A DNA stretch of 64,000 nucleotides, from positions 1,798,001-1,862,000 of the forward strand of contig NZ_CP037953.1 in NCBI RefSeq assembly GCF_009756665.1, written 5' to 3'. Made by a program: the position numbers and the translations under genes. Below, piece by piece: positions 24,885 through 34,169 of the stretch; position 1 is the first letter of the stretch, and each line of letters starts with the position of its first letter. Under the pieces are notes generated by a model. It saw nothing but the letters and a program-made list of their open reading frames with translations. It had not been told where the DNA came from and made no database searches. This DNA comes from Permianibacter aggregans (GTDB lineage Bacteria > Pseudomonadota > Gammaproteobacteria > Enterobacterales > Permianibacteraceae).

Positions 24885-25664
24885 ATGAATCGAGTGTTAG
24901 TCCTCACTTCGGTGATCACCGCCTTGCTCGGCCACGGCGTGTTGGCCGCAGACTTCAAACCTTTGCGCGAACCGGAAACCGAACGGCCATTGGCAAGCAT
25001 GAAAGCCATGGCAGCGGCGCCGACTGTCGATGAAGTCGGCGATGTCGATTCGTTCGGACGCAAAGTGAAGTGGGCCGGTGTAGGCCAGACAATCGCCGTC
25101 ACAGCCGATCCTGCCTGCGTGCCGGATGAATTTAACCGCTGTATCGCGACCAGCAGTGGCGGCGCTTTTGCCAGCTTCGATCAGCGGGATCTGGAAACCA
25201 TTGTGTTACCGGCTAAATCAGTACACTCGCTGGTCTGCCATCACATCACGCCGTTCTATTTTTATCAGTTCATGAACAGCACTGGCAGCCAGCAAACCGG
25301 CGCGCAATTACTGCTGACCCCTTATGTCACCGTTTACAACGATGTCCTTAATGACCCGGCGGCAATCGACCCCAACACCGGTCTGCCTTACGGTGGTCAA
25401 TTGGAATTTTCGATGGCAGTAACCAGTTGGCAGCAACGCACCTTGGAACCGGGAGAACAACATTTGCAACGCGAAAATTATTCGCGTCATTGCATCGCCG
25501 GGTTGCTCAGCAAGCAATCCCTGATAGCTAACTGGGGTTTGCCGGAGGCGCTGGCCAACAAGTTTTTCAAGAACGACACCAAGATCGTTTTCCACCTGCG
25601 CGGCAGCCATAATTTTATTGAAACCGCGCAGTTCTTTTATGGCATTCGATTAACCGTGGATTGA
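24885..25664 (+). CDS. Secreted protein of unknown function
   Basis: 259 residues from ATG 24885, with AAGGAAG 9 nt upstream. The signal peptide is ~1-21 (MNRVLVLTSVITALLGHGVLA). The rest is a soluble domain with four Cys residues (e.g. DPACVPDEFNRCIATSS, HSLVCHHITPFYFYQF), possibly paired by disulfides. Beta-strand-like stretches are TAQFFYGIRLTVD and QLEFSMAVTSW. I do not recognise the family. It is divergent from micro-ORF 2 and shares its upstream region, so it may belong to the same regulon. Confidence 0.7.
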   Translation: MNRVLVLTSVITALLGHGVLAADFKPLREPETERPLASMKAMAAAPTVDEVGDVDSFGRKVKWAGVGQTIAVTADPACVPDEFNRCIATSSGGAFASFDQRDLETIVLPAKSVHSLVCHHITPFYFYQFMNSTGSQQTGAQLLLTPYVTVYNDVLNDPAAIDPNTGLPYGGQLEFSMAVTSWQQRTLEPGEQHLQRENYSRHCIAGLLSKQSLIANWGLPEALANKFFKNDTKIVFHLRGSHNFIETAQFFYGIRLTVD

Positions 25665-25676
25665 GCGGGGAAAGTT

Positions 25677-25698
25677 CCCCCTCCTGCGAAGGAGGGGG
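25677..25698. repeat. GC-rich intergenic palindrome
   Basis: CCCCCTCC-tgcgaa-GGAGGGGG, then ttagggggagg. This CCTCC…GGAGG…AGGGGGAGG layout is a common dispersed intergenic repeat in Gammaproteobacteria. It lies between convergent genes and may act as a weak terminator. Confidence 0.5.
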
Positions 25699-25732
25699 TT
25701 AGGGGGAGGTTAATTTCGTAGAACTACAATGA

Positions 25733-27103
25733 TTATTTCGCGACACCTAATCCAGCAAAGTACTGCTTGAACGTGCTTGCTTGAATCGCGAACGTGCCAT
25801 CCGGATTGGCCAGTTCAATTGGTCGCCAGAAGCTGATGTCGTGCATCAGTACCGTGCCGGAGCGAGTACCAACGGTCGCTTCTTTATAGCCCCATGGATT
25901 GCGCAGGATCAGATATTTCTTGCCGCAGTGATAATCCCAGCCGAGCACCGTGTAGCAATGTGAACCGACGATATTGGCGTCCGCATAACTTAAACCATCG
26001 GGCGCCGTGCCATAAGTCCAGCAAGTCATCGGTTTGAATGTACGGCGGCCCATCGAATGTGCACGCACCAAGTTCCAGATTTGATCGGCGCTCATATCCG
26101 GATTGCCGTAGTAGAAGCGCTTACCACCATTCAGTTGCGCCGTTGCCCATATGCAATCACCCCAACCGGTCGCGGTGATATCCGGATGATCGGTGTTGGT
26201 GCCGGTTTCCAGTTTGGCGAAAGCTTTTTCGTAAATGGCGGGCCAAATTTCTCCGGCTTCACTGGAACGGCAATAAATAAAATTACCGCTGTTATTGTTG
26301 ACCGGTACCGTGTCGGTCACTTCAATGTTCTTGTCGACCTGACCATTGCTGTCCGGCTTGAAGAACGTGATGCGATTGGTGAACTGCTCTTGATTGACGC
26401 CAGTAGCACGAGTCAGGTGCTGAATCTGATACGGCGTTGCCCAGGCGACCGCCGATAGCGCGGCAATGAAATAGCAATTGGCAACCGCGCCCTGAACCGG
26501 ATCAAAAAACTCGGCGGTTTCGTTGAAGAACTGACCTTTATCCTGCCAACTGGCGTTGGCTGGCGTCCAGTCCTGATTGGCATTGCCTTGCTGCTCTGGA
26601 TCGTAAGCCACTGAGCGCACCGTGGCTTTATCGAAAACCCGCGCCAAGGTTTGCAGACGTTCCGTATCGGGCAAGCGCAGCTGCAATGCGATTTGGAAAG
26701 GATTGCAGAGTTCTATCCGATGAATCTTGATCTTCGAAATATCCTGCACTTTAAAGCGGGCGCCCAGATCACCGAGTTCCTTGACGTTTTCCATCAGTGC
26801 TTCGATTGGCGTTTCCAGATCATTGCGATCGATTTTTACCTCGACATCAAGCAATGGTGAACGAAAGCGCTCGAGCGTGCCTTTCTTGTTCAACTTCAAG
26901 CCGATGTATAACGGCCCTTCGTATTTCGGGTCGAACAATTCCTCATAAGGTGTTTGCAGAATGCTTTCCATCAAACGCGGTACATCGTCGACTTGCTGCC
27001 AGTTGATTTTACGCCCGGAAACATACTCGGCTAGCGCGTAAGGATTGATGACGCCATTTTTTTGCGCCGCGTCCGGATTGGGTTTCAGATTCAGTTCGTC
27101 CAT
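25733..27103 (-). CDS. Calpain-like C2 cysteine protease
   Basis: 456 residues from ATG 27103, with AAGGAG ~7 nt upstream. The C-terminal half is a calpain catalytic core: Gln and Cys in DPVQGAVANCYFIAALSAVAW (~205-220), His in ANIVGSHCYTVLGWDY (~382) and Asn in KYLILRNPWGYKE (~401). The N-terminal ~150 residues are an unknown beta-rich region. There is no signal peptide. Bacterial calpains are uncommon and mostly uncharacterised. No EF-hands or C2L domain are seen, so calcium control is uncertain. Its neighbours are convergent or separated by a long gap, so it is a single-gene unit. Confidence 0.88.
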   Translation of the reverse strand: MDELNLKPNPDAAQKNGVINPYALAEYVSGRKINWQQVDDVPRLMESILQTPYEELFDPKYEGPLYIGLKLNKKGTLERFRSPLLDVEVKIDRNDLETPIEALMENVKELGDLGARFKVQDISKIKIHRIELCNPFQIALQLRLPDTERLQTLARVFDKATVRSVAYDPEQQGNANQDWTPANASWQDKGQFFNETAEFFDPVQGAVANCYFIAALSAVAWATPYQIQHLTRATGVNQEQFTNRITFFKPDSNGQVDKNIEVTDTVPVNNNSGNFIYCRSSEAGEIWPAIYEKAFAKLETGTNTDHPDITATGWGDCIWATAQLNGGKRFYYGNPDMSADQIWNLVRAHSMGRRTFKPMTCWTYGTAPDGLSYADANIVGSHCYTVLGWDYHCGKKYLILRNPWGYKEATVGTRSGTVLMHDISFWRPIELANPDGTFAIQASTFKQYFAGLGVAK

Positions 27104-27459
27104 ATTGATGCTCCTTGCAGATTGGCATGAAGGATTGACTACTACCGAACATCAATGACAGCTCCGCCCGCGACGCTTTGGTCGAGCACACGCTACGGAG
27201 AAACGACTGAGAATGGCGAACGACGCCTGGACCGTTGACCTCCATTACACGGCCAGGCTCGACAGAATACGTTTCGGATACCGTCATCAATGACAGCAGG
27301 CGTTAACGGTTATACGCCGCATAGGTGACCGCTTCAAGACAAACGCTGTAGGAATCTTGCGCGTCTCAGTGTGCGACTTTTCTTCATATCCCGCTGATTC
27401 AAGACGCGTGCTTTTTGCTTCGGGTGGTTCTAGGACCCGGTGAATTATCCGTAACGCAC
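27104..27459. other. 356-bp gap with no convincing gene
   Basis: Upstream region of the calpain-like gene and downstream region of the NAGGN operon. A 13-bp direct repeat (catcaatgacagc) occurs at about 27150 and 27286. Short ORFs on both strands lack family signal or ribosome sites. The calpain promoter is probably here. No intrinsic terminator was seen after the M42 gene. Confidence 0.5.
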
Positions 27460-28641
27460 TTACTCCTTTTCGTGCTTGGTAAACCATTCAATCGGGTTCG
27501 GTAATTCCTGATTGATTGGTTGCAAATCTTTCTCCGGTAGCTGGTGGCTGAAGCCTTCGATGCCGGAACGGGTATTCTTGTCACGAGCCAGAACCGATGG
27601 GCTTTGCATGTACAGCACCAGTAACTCAGCCAGACTGATCAACGCGCGCATATGAGTGCGCTCGTAGCCATGAGTGCTATCGGTGCCAACGCAAAGCAAC
27701 GCCGTGCGCACATCGTGGCCGGCCATCACCGCCGAGCCGGCATCCGAGTGATAGAACTTGAACACGTCGCGCTGAAACGGAATCTCGAACTGTCGGCACA
27801 AGCTGATCATATGACGGGTCAGATGATAATCGTGCGGGCCGGCTGAATCCTTCATCGGAATCGTTACGCCGTACTCTTTGGTTTCCTGGCCGGCAGCCGA
27901 TGGCGCCACATCAATGCCGATCACTTCACTAACATCTTCATGCAAAACAGCTGTGGCGCCGGAGCCGACTTCTTCGGTCAAGGTGAATACTGGATGGCAA
28001 TCGAGTGGCAACACCACATCGCTTGCTTTCACCGCTTTCAATGCCGCGAAGAAAGCCGCGACGGCACCTTTGTTGTCGATATGACGGGAAACCACGTAAC
28101 CGTTATCGAGAATCTCCGGTTGCGGGTCGACGGCGACGAAATCACCGACCTGAACGCCGATATTGCGCAGATCAATTGCTGTCGTGACATCTTCGTCTAT
28201 ACGCAATTCCAATTGCGACCAGGCGACCGGCTGGGTATCAATGGCTTCATTGAAAGCATGTCCTGATGACAGCAGAGGCAGAATCGTGCCACGGTAACGA
28301 CCATGCTCGGTGAACACACTAACACGCGCCCCTTCGGCAAAGCGCGAAGACCACGTGCCGATCGGAGAAAGCGCACAACGGCCGTTGTCCTTGATCTCGG
28401 AAACCATCGCACCGAGCGTATCCAGATGCGCGACAATGGCGCGGTCCGGTGCGCTTTGTGTACCTTTCATCAAGGCGCGGATGGTACCGCGACGAGTCAG
28501 CTCGCTTTCAATCCCCAAGTCCTGCAGTTTACCAACCGCGTAGTGCACGATTTCATCGGTCAATCCGCTGGGACTCGGAATGGCCAGCAGCTCCAATAGG
28601 GTGGCTTTCAAATAGTCAGCATCAATGCTCAACTTTTTCAT
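27460..28641 (-). CDS. M42-family metallopeptidase of the NAGGN operon
   Basis: 393 residues. Marks of the M42 glutamyl-aminopeptidase fold are AHLDTLGAMV (metal His-Asp), SRHIDNKGAVAAF (bridging Asp), LTEEVGSGAT (catalytic Glu-Glu), IGIDVAP and KFYHSDAGSAVMAG. It is the third gene of the trio known as osmoprotectant NAGGN system M42 peptidase. A role in turnover of N-acetylglutaminylglutamine amide is assumed for the family but not shown. It begins 23 bp after the ngg stop in the same operon. Confidence 0.92.
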   Translation of the reverse strand: MKKLSIDADYLKATLLELLAIPSPSGLTDEIVHYAVGKLQDLGIESELTRRGTIRALMKGTQSAPDRAIVAHLDTLGAMVSEIKDNGRCALSPIGTWSSRFAEGARVSVFTEHGRYRGTILPLLSSGHAFNEAIDTQPVAWSQLELRIDEDVTTAIDLRNIGVQVGDFVAVDPQPEILDNGYVVSRHIDNKGAVAAFFAALKAVKASDVVLPLDCHPVFTLTEEVGSGATAVLHEDVSEVIGIDVAPSAAGQETKEYGVTIPMKDSAGPHDYHLTRHMISLCRQFEIPFQRDVFKFYHSDAGSAVMAGHDVRTALLCVGTDSTHGYERTHMRALISLAELLVLYMQSPSVLARDKNTRSGIEGFSHQLPEKDLQPINQELPNPIEWFTKHEKE

Positions 28642-28664
28642 AGGCTCTCCTGTCTTCAGTGAAT

Positions 28665-30386
28665 TCAGTCTGCGCGGGAATTTCGTTCTTGTTCACCGTA
28701 GCGCCACTCTTCGCCGGAAGTCGCCGGAAACAGTAAATCAATGAAACGTTCCGCGGTTGGTTGTGGCTCGTGATTGGCCAATCCCGGTCTTTCATTGGCC
28801 TCGATAATGACGTATTCGGGCGATGAGGGTGAGGTGACCAGAAAGTCAAATCCGACAACCGGAATGCGCAACACGCGAGCAGCCAGAATGGCGGCTTCTT
28901 TCAGTATCGGATGTAGCTGTTCGGTAACATCATGAATGGTGCCGCCGGTGTGCAAATTGGCGGTCTTGCGCACTTTCAGTGTGACGCCGGTCTCCAACAC
29001 CGTATCCATTTGATAACCCTGCTCCAGCACGCAGCGACGAGTTTCATCATCAATCGGAATTTTACTTTCACCGCCAGTTGCCGCTTCGCGCCGCCGTGAT
29101 TGTTTGGCGATCAGCGCGTCGACATCATGTTTACCGTCGCCGACGATTTGTGCCGGCTTGCGTATTGCAGCGGCAACCACTTCGTGGTTGATCACGATGA
29201 TGCGCAAATCCTCACCCGGATAAAACGCTTCCAGCAGTACCTCGTCGTCAAACTGTTTGGCTTTGGCGATTGCCGCTTGCATATCCGATTTGTTCTGGAC
29301 ATCGACGGTGATGCCTTTGCCTTGTTCGCCATCCAGCGGCTTGACGACAATGCGGTCGTGAATCTTCAGAAACTCTTCGGCATTCTTATCGTCGTGGTAG
29401 AGCTGTTGCGCCGGGATTTGCAGCCCGGCGTTTTGCAGCAGGCGACAGGTCAATGCCTTGTTCTGGCAAACCATCATCGCCGTCGCGCTGGTCAACTCAC
29501 TCAAGCTTTCCCGACACAAGACATCGCGGCCGGCCCAGCTCAATGAGAACAGATTGTGTTCTTTATCGACGACATGCACAGCAATGCCGCGCCGCAGCGC
29601 TTCGTTGATGATGATGCGTGAATACGGATTGAGCCCATCAAATCGTTCCGGGTCGCTGTACAGGGATTCATTGATCGCGTTCTTGCGTTTGACAGCGAAA
29701 CCGGTAACGGCGTGAAAACCCATTTTTTCGTACAGCGCAATCGCTTGATGATTGTCGTGCATCACTGACAAATCGAGATACTGACGGTCACGATCGGCAA
29801 ACTCGACCGCGATTGCTTCGACCAAGGCTTTGCCGACACCGGGAACCTGACATTGCGGATCAACGGCCAGACACCAGAAGCTGCTACCCCGCTCCGGATC
29901 ATTGAACGCCAGTTGGTGATCGATGCCCATGATGCAGCCAAGAATTTCACCGGTGGCCTGATCTTCCGCCAACAAATGGACAAAGGTTTCTTGTTCGCGT
30001 TTGGCCCAGACCGCATCCGGATCGACGGTGACCATACCGCGTGCCGCGTACAGGCGATTCATCGCCAAAATATCGCCACGGGTCAGCAGTGGTCGCACCC
30101 GGAAATTTTCCGGCGTGATCGTCGGTGTGAACTTGCCTTTCAGCGGCAAGCGATAAAACACCGAAGGGTCGAGAAATAGCGCTTGTGGTGCGTGTGCCAG
30201 CAACACTTGCGGCGCCGATACATACACAGCAATATCGCGCCGGCCCTGCGCCTCTTTTTGTAAGTGCAGCGCCAAATCGGCGCTGTCTTCCCAAGTCTGA
30301 CCAAAATACAGATTGCCCCAACCGCAATCGAGCAAGGCATTCGGCGTGTAGCCCTCAGGCTGGTTTGCCTGCATGGTAATCACCAT
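28665..30386 (-). CDS. ngg: N-acetylglutaminylglutamine synthetase
   Basis: 573 residues from ATG 30386, chosen because AAGGA is 8 nt upstream; 30404 is the longer option. The N-terminal part (~60-225) is a GNAT acetyltransferase (CLAVDPQCQVPGVGKALVEAIAVEF; ALYEKMGFHAVTGF). The C-terminal part (~290-565) is an ATP-grasp ligase (RIVVKPLDGEQGKGITVDV; EAFYPGEDLRIIVINHEVVAAAIRKPA; IVGFDFLV; IEANERPGL). The fusion makes N-acetylglutaminylglutamine, the precursor of the compatible solute NAGGN. It sits between asnO and the M42 gene, as in Pseudomonas and Sinorhizobium. Confidence 0.93.
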   Translation of the reverse strand: MVITMQANQPEGYTPNALLDCGWGNLYFGQTWEDSADLALHLQKEAQGRRDIAVYVSAPQVLLAHAPQALFLDPSVFYRLPLKGKFTPTITPENFRVRPLLTRGDILAMNRLYAARGMVTVDPDAVWAKREQETFVHLLAEDQATGEILGCIMGIDHQLAFNDPERGSSFWCLAVDPQCQVPGVGKALVEAIAVEFADRDRQYLDLSVMHDNHQAIALYEKMGFHAVTGFAVKRKNAINESLYSDPERFDGLNPYSRIIINEALRRGIAVHVVDKEHNLFSLSWAGRDVLCRESLSELTSATAMMVCQNKALTCRLLQNAGLQIPAQQLYHDDKNAEEFLKIHDRIVVKPLDGEQGKGITVDVQNKSDMQAAIAKAKQFDDEVLLEAFYPGEDLRIIVINHEVVAAAIRKPAQIVGDGKHDVDALIAKQSRRREAATGGESKIPIDDETRRCVLEQGYQMDTVLETGVTLKVRKTANLHTGGTIHDVTEQLHPILKEAAILAARVLRIPVVGFDFLVTSPSSPEYVIIEANERPGLANHEPQPTAERFIDLLFPATSGEEWRYGEQERNSRAD

Positions 30387-30422
30387 CGTGGTTTTCCTTC
30401 GCATCGGTTTATCGGTATTCGA

Positions 30423-32201
30423 TCAGGCTGAAGCCTGATGAGTATCCAGCCACCATTCCAGCAGCGTCAGCTGCCACAGCTTGGAACCACGCAGCGGCGT
30501 GATGTGCTTGCCCGGGTCGTCCAGCAAATGCTCGACATAATCGCGTTGGAATACGCCGGCGGTTTTCGCGCTGGCATCCATCAATCGCTCACGGGCAATG
30601 TCGAGCATTGCACCTTTCAAATACTTCAATGCCGGCACCGGGAAGTAGCCTTTCGGCCGATCGATCACCGACGCTGGAATCACTTTGCGCGCGGCTTCCT
30701 TGAGCACATATTTTCCACCGTGGTTGATCTTTTGCATCGCGGGCATGCGCGCTGCCAACTCGACCACTTCATGATCGAGAAACGGCACCCGCGCTTCCAA
30801 ACCAAACGCCATCGTCATGTTGTCGACGCGCTTGACCGGGTCGTCAACCAGCATCACCGTGGTATCAATACGCAGCGCTTTATCGACAGCATCGGTCGCC
30901 CCCGGCTGATTGAAATGTTGCTCAATGTACGCGCGACTGTAATCGTCTTGCAGAAAATCGCGGGTCAGCAGTTTGGTCATTTCCGTGTGATCGCGGTCGG
31001 CGAACACACGGTGATAATCATCGACTGGATGACGTGCTTCCAGCATCGGCGGATACCAGTGATAACCGCCGAACACTTCATCGGCACCCTGGCCACTTTG
31101 CACGACGCGGGTGCGCTTCGATACCTCACGCGACAGCAGGTAAAACGCCACGCAATCGTGACTGACCATCGGCTCGTTCATCGCCGCAATGGCTTGCGGC
31201 AATGCGGTCGGAATGTCACGGCTGGGAATGAAGATTTCCTGATGATCGGTTTGGAAATGCTGGGCAATCGTGCGCGAGTATTCAAACTCGTCACCGGCTT
31301 CGCCATTGACTGCTTCGAAACCGATCGAATAGGTGCGTAAATCCGGCACGCCTTCTTCAGCCAAAAGACCGGTGATCAGCGAGGAGTCAACGCCACCGGA
31401 CAGCAACACACCAACCGGCACATCGGCAACCAAGCGACGACGCACGGCGGTGCGCATCGCTTCCAGTGTCAGTTCCTGCCATTCGGCATCGGAGCGTTTC
31501 AAGTCGGCTTCACCGCGCTCAAAACTCAGATTCCACCAGGTTTTCTCTTTTGTCGCGCCATCCCGTTCGACGATCATCATTGTCGCCGGCGGCAACTTTT
31601 TGATGCCCTGATAAATGGTATGCGGCGCCGGCACCACGGCATGGAAACTCAAGTAACGGTGCAATGCGACCGGATCCAAATCGGTGTTGACGCCGGGCAC
31701 TTTCAGCAGCGCTTTCAAGCTTGAAGCGAAATGCAGATGATCGCCAGTTTGGCTGTAATAGAGCGGCTTGATGCCAAGCCTATCGCGCACCAGAATGCTG
31801 CGGCCGGTATCGCGCTCCCATAAGCAAAACGCGAACATGCCTTGCAAGCGATCGAGCGCTTTTTCGCCCCAGCAATGCCAAGCTTTGATGATCACCTCGG
31901 TGTCACCGGTGGAAACAAAGTTATAACCTTTGTTTTTCAGCTCGATGCGCAATTGCGGGTGATTATAGATGGCGCCATTGAACACGACACCAAGACCCAA
32001 ATCGGTGTCGATGAACGGTTGATGAGAGCGCTCGGACAGATCCATGATGCGCAGCCGCTGATGGCCAAACGCACGCGGACCTTGAGTGAAATAGCCATTA
32101 CTGTCCGGCCCGCGATCGGCCATCGTTTCCGTCATCGCGGTCACGGTACGGATATCGGCCATACGGCCGTCAAATCGAATTTCGCCGGCAATGCCGCACA
32201 T
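30423..32201 (-). CDS. asnO: N-acetylglutaminylglutamine amidotransferase
   Basis: 592 residues, an asparagine-synthetase-B-like enzyme. Cys2 of MCGIAGEIRFDGR is the glutaminase nucleophile. The synthetase domain has the ATP loop VLLSGGVDSSLITG and QGADEVFGGYHWYPP. It amidates N-acetylglutaminylglutamine to give NAGGN, an osmolyte. It is the first gene of the operon; a MarR gene is 127 bp upstream on the same strand. Linkage with ngg and M42 separates it from ordinary AsnB and from lasso-peptide cyclases. Confidence 0.94.
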   Translation of the reverse strand: MCGIAGEIRFDGRMADIRTVTAMTETMADRGPDSNGYFTQGPRAFGHQRLRIMDLSERSHQPFIDTDLGLGVVFNGAIYNHPQLRIELKNKGYNFVSTGDTEVIIKAWHCWGEKALDRLQGMFAFCLWERDTGRSILVRDRLGIKPLYYSQTGDHLHFASSLKALLKVPGVNTDLDPVALHRYLSFHAVVPAPHTIYQGIKKLPPATMMIVERDGATKEKTWWNLSFERGEADLKRSDAEWQELTLEAMRTAVRRRLVADVPVGVLLSGGVDSSLITGLLAEEGVPDLRTYSIGFEAVNGEAGDEFEYSRTIAQHFQTDHQEIFIPSRDIPTALPQAIAAMNEPMVSHDCVAFYLLSREVSKRTRVVQSGQGADEVFGGYHWYPPMLEARHPVDDYHRVFADRDHTEMTKLLTRDFLQDDYSRAYIEQHFNQPGATDAVDKALRIDTTVMLVDDPVKRVDNMTMAFGLEARVPFLDHEVVELAARMPAMQKINHGGKYVLKEAARKVIPASVIDRPKGYFPVPALKYLKGAMLDIARERLMDASAKTAGVFQRDYVEHLLDDPGKHITPLRGSKLWQLTLLEWWLDTHQASA

Positions 32202-32328
32202 CGATTGTTACTCCTCTGTGTCATCGGTGCCGGTCACGTCGGCACGGTGGCATGAGGGCCTGCTGCATCGAAACACTACAGGCTTGGAAATTGCGCTGGC
32301 AATTTCGGATCAGCGTCTTGCTGCGACG

Positions 32329-32820
32329 CTAAACCAACTCCTCACTGGAAAATAATTCGACCGGCGCTGCTGGACTGTCCATCATCGCGGCCACTTGTTG
32401 CAAAACCGTTATCAGGTGCTGACGCTCTTTCGCCGACAAGTCGGCCAAGCGCTGTTGAAACGTTTCCTGAATCAGCGATGGCGCCGACGCCAACATCTGC
32501 CAACCGGCCTCGGTCAGGTGCAGATGAATGCGTCGGCGGTCCTCTTCGTCACGGCGACGAATGACCAAACCTTTGCTTTCCAGCTGCACGACCAACACCG
32601 TCAGTGTCGCCTGGGAAATACCAATCGACTCGGCAAGCGGCGCCAGGCTGGTGCCATCGACCTCGGCCAAACGCCGCAACACGGTCAGTTTCGCCGTGGT
32701 CAACCCGGTCTGACGCTGTAACTGCGAGGAATAATGCTCGGTTGCCCGCACCATGCGACGAATCGCCGCCCAGACCGCTTCGGTCTGCTGCGTCAGGCTT
32801 TCGTTCGCAGAAGCTTGCAC
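32329..32820 (-). CDS. MarR-family regulator of the NAGGN operon
   Basis: Winged-helix protein of 163 residues if translation starts at GTG 32820, which has GGAGG 10 nt upstream. ATG 32850 is the alternative and lacks a ribosome site. The wing region is LESKGLVIRRRDEEDRRRIHLHLTEAG and the recognition helix lies in PLAESIGISQATLTVLV. MarR genes commonly stand beside NAGGN operons and probably control them. Two adjacent perfect palindromes upstream (32900-32923) are likely autoregulatory sites. Confidence 0.9.
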   Translation of the reverse strand: MQASANESLTQQTEAVWAAIRRMVRATEHYSSQLQRQTGLTTAKLTVLRRLAEVDGTSLAPLAESIGISQATLTVLVVQLESKGLVIRRRDEEDRRRIHLHLTEAGWQMLASAPSLIQETFQQRLADLSAKERQHLITVLQQVAAMMDSPAAPVELFSSEELV

Positions 32821-32899
32821 CGTGGACTTTCCTCCAGCATAGACCGGCATCAACAGGACACCAGCGTGATAACGGATGGGGATCCTCTCATAGATTTAC

Positions 32900-32923
32900 T
32901 TTGATATCAAATTAGATATCTAA
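32900..32923. promoter_or_regulatory. Tandem palindromic MarR operator
   Basis: TTTGATATCAAA (32900-32911) abuts TTAGATATCTAA (32912-32923). Both are perfect 12-bp palindromes sharing the GATATC core. They lie 80 bp upstream of the MarR GTG start in an AT-rich stretch that could hold the promoter. MarR dimers bind such inverted repeats. Confidence 0.65.
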
Positions 32924-33131
32924 ATAATTATGCAATCAGCGGCCGAAACGACCACTCCCCGTGGCAGTCAGCCGTGATTTGCCATGCGGTGAGGCAACAG
33001 CGACAAGCCAAGCCCGTTCAACCGACGGAATCCGGAGACGAACGCCCTCGCTCGCAAAACGCTTGAAGGTGCACTCACGTTACAGTTTCCCGGCAGGATG
33101 ATGATGAAATCGAATACAAGGAAATGGACTG

Positions 33132-33716
33132 ATGAAGCATTGCATTTATTTCGTTTTGCTCGGCTTTTTCGCCACGATAAATGGCGCCGAGGAGTCGGTG
33201 AAAAGACCCGACAACTACACCACGATTCGCCTGACGATTAGTAATGACCAAGGCGAAATCCTGACGCGCGAAACCCAGTTTGGCTGGATGACACCAGCGT
33301 TACGCTATCAATCGCGGCAAACGCTTGCGGCGCTGTTGCATGAGATGGCGGCTACGCATGGTGTAAGCATTACTGAGCCTGTGCTGTCCGGTGTGTTCAC
33401 TTACCAGTACGAGTTCAATGACACGATGTCTACCCGGCTCTTCTAAAGCGCCAAATATGTTAGTGGCGATCTCAAGCCTGGTGCGGATGATCGACAAGTG
33501 CGGTGGATGAACACCGAACAGGCGCTGGAAAAACTGCGTAGCACAGTTCCATCGTTGGCGGCGATGACCAGACAGGTATTACACTGCCCGGATACCGTTT
33601 GGGGTGGCGCTTTCGAATTGCGCCGTAAAGATGGCAAGCTGGATTCGGTAACGGTTCAAAACTTTTATGATCTGCGCCAACCGCAGATGACGACGCGTTG
33701 CTCGAGCGCACCGTAA
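33132..33716 (+). pseudogene. Nudix-like exported protein broken by an in-frame stop
   Basis: One frame runs from ATG 33132 to TAG 33714 but is cut by TAA at 33444-33446. The signal peptide is MKHCIYFVLLGFFATINGAEE. Before the stop: TTIRLTISNDQGEILTRETQ, then TLAALLHEMAATHGVSI in the place of a Nudix box (GxxxxxREUxEExGU), degraded. After the stop the frame resumes SAKYVSGDLKPGADDRQVRWMNTEQALEKL, which is Nudix-like. The reading TTC-TAA-AGC suggests that a Tyr codon (TAT/TAC) was lost by one substitution. The catalytic Glu residues are largely absent, so the protein may already have been non-catalytic. Confidence 0.6.
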
Positions 33717-33757
33717 CCTAATTTTCATCAAAGAGAATGTAGAACAGTGGAGGCGTC

Positions 33758-34120
33758 ATGAACACATCAGCAAGCCCAAAAGTGAACGCCTACCTGCAGG
33801 ACATGCAAACCTTTCAGCCAAACCATCTGCCATTGCTCAATACCGTTCGTAAGCTGTTTCTTGGCGCCAGCAAAGGTATTCAGGAAGACATCAAATATGG
33901 CGGCATGGTATTCAACCTTGATGGCTCATTGATTGGCGGTGTGTTTGCTTATCAGCGGCATGTTTCCATTGAGTTCAGCCAAGGCGCGCAGTTTGTCGAC
34001 AAAGACGGGTTACTTGAAGGAAAAGGCAAGTTTCGTCGGCATCTGAAGCTATTCAGCGAGCAGGATATCACCGATAAGAAGGCAGCAGCATTTATTAAAC
34101 AGGCCGTTCAGCTGGGCTGA
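33758..34120 (+). CDS. DUF1801 (YdhG-like) protein
   Basis: 120 residues. A ribosome site (GGAGG) lies before ATG 33758. The DUF1801 pattern runs from NAYLQDMQTF…LLNTVRKLFLGA through IQEDIKYGGMVF and GGVFAYQRHVSIEFSQGAQ to GKGKFRRHLKLF. It is a small cytoplasmic beta-barrel/helix fold of unknown biochemical role. Two further DUF1801 genes occur at 60485 and 61888. Confidence 0.85.
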   Translation: MNTSASPKVNAYLQDMQTFQPNHLPLLNTVRKLFLGASKGIQEDIKYGGMVFNLDGSLIGGVFAYQRHVSIEFSQGAQFVDKDGLLEGKGKFRRHLKLFSEQDITDKKAAAFIKQAVQLG

Positions 34121-34169
34121 TTGGAATGAATGTTAATGTCTGCGTACAGCATAAATCTTGGTGAAAGGA

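Noticed and set aside
27009-27290. Minus-strand ORF of 93 codons upstream of the calpain-like gene
   Set aside because: It overlaps the start of the protease gene in another frame and shows no domain or codon bias.
30423-32201. Asparagine-synthetase homologue considered as a lasso-peptide cyclase for the micro-ORF peptides
   Set aside because: It is in the conserved asnO-ngg-M42 NAGGN trio with MarR; there is no lasso B protease or transporter, and the micro-ORFs lack a leader with the usual Thr.
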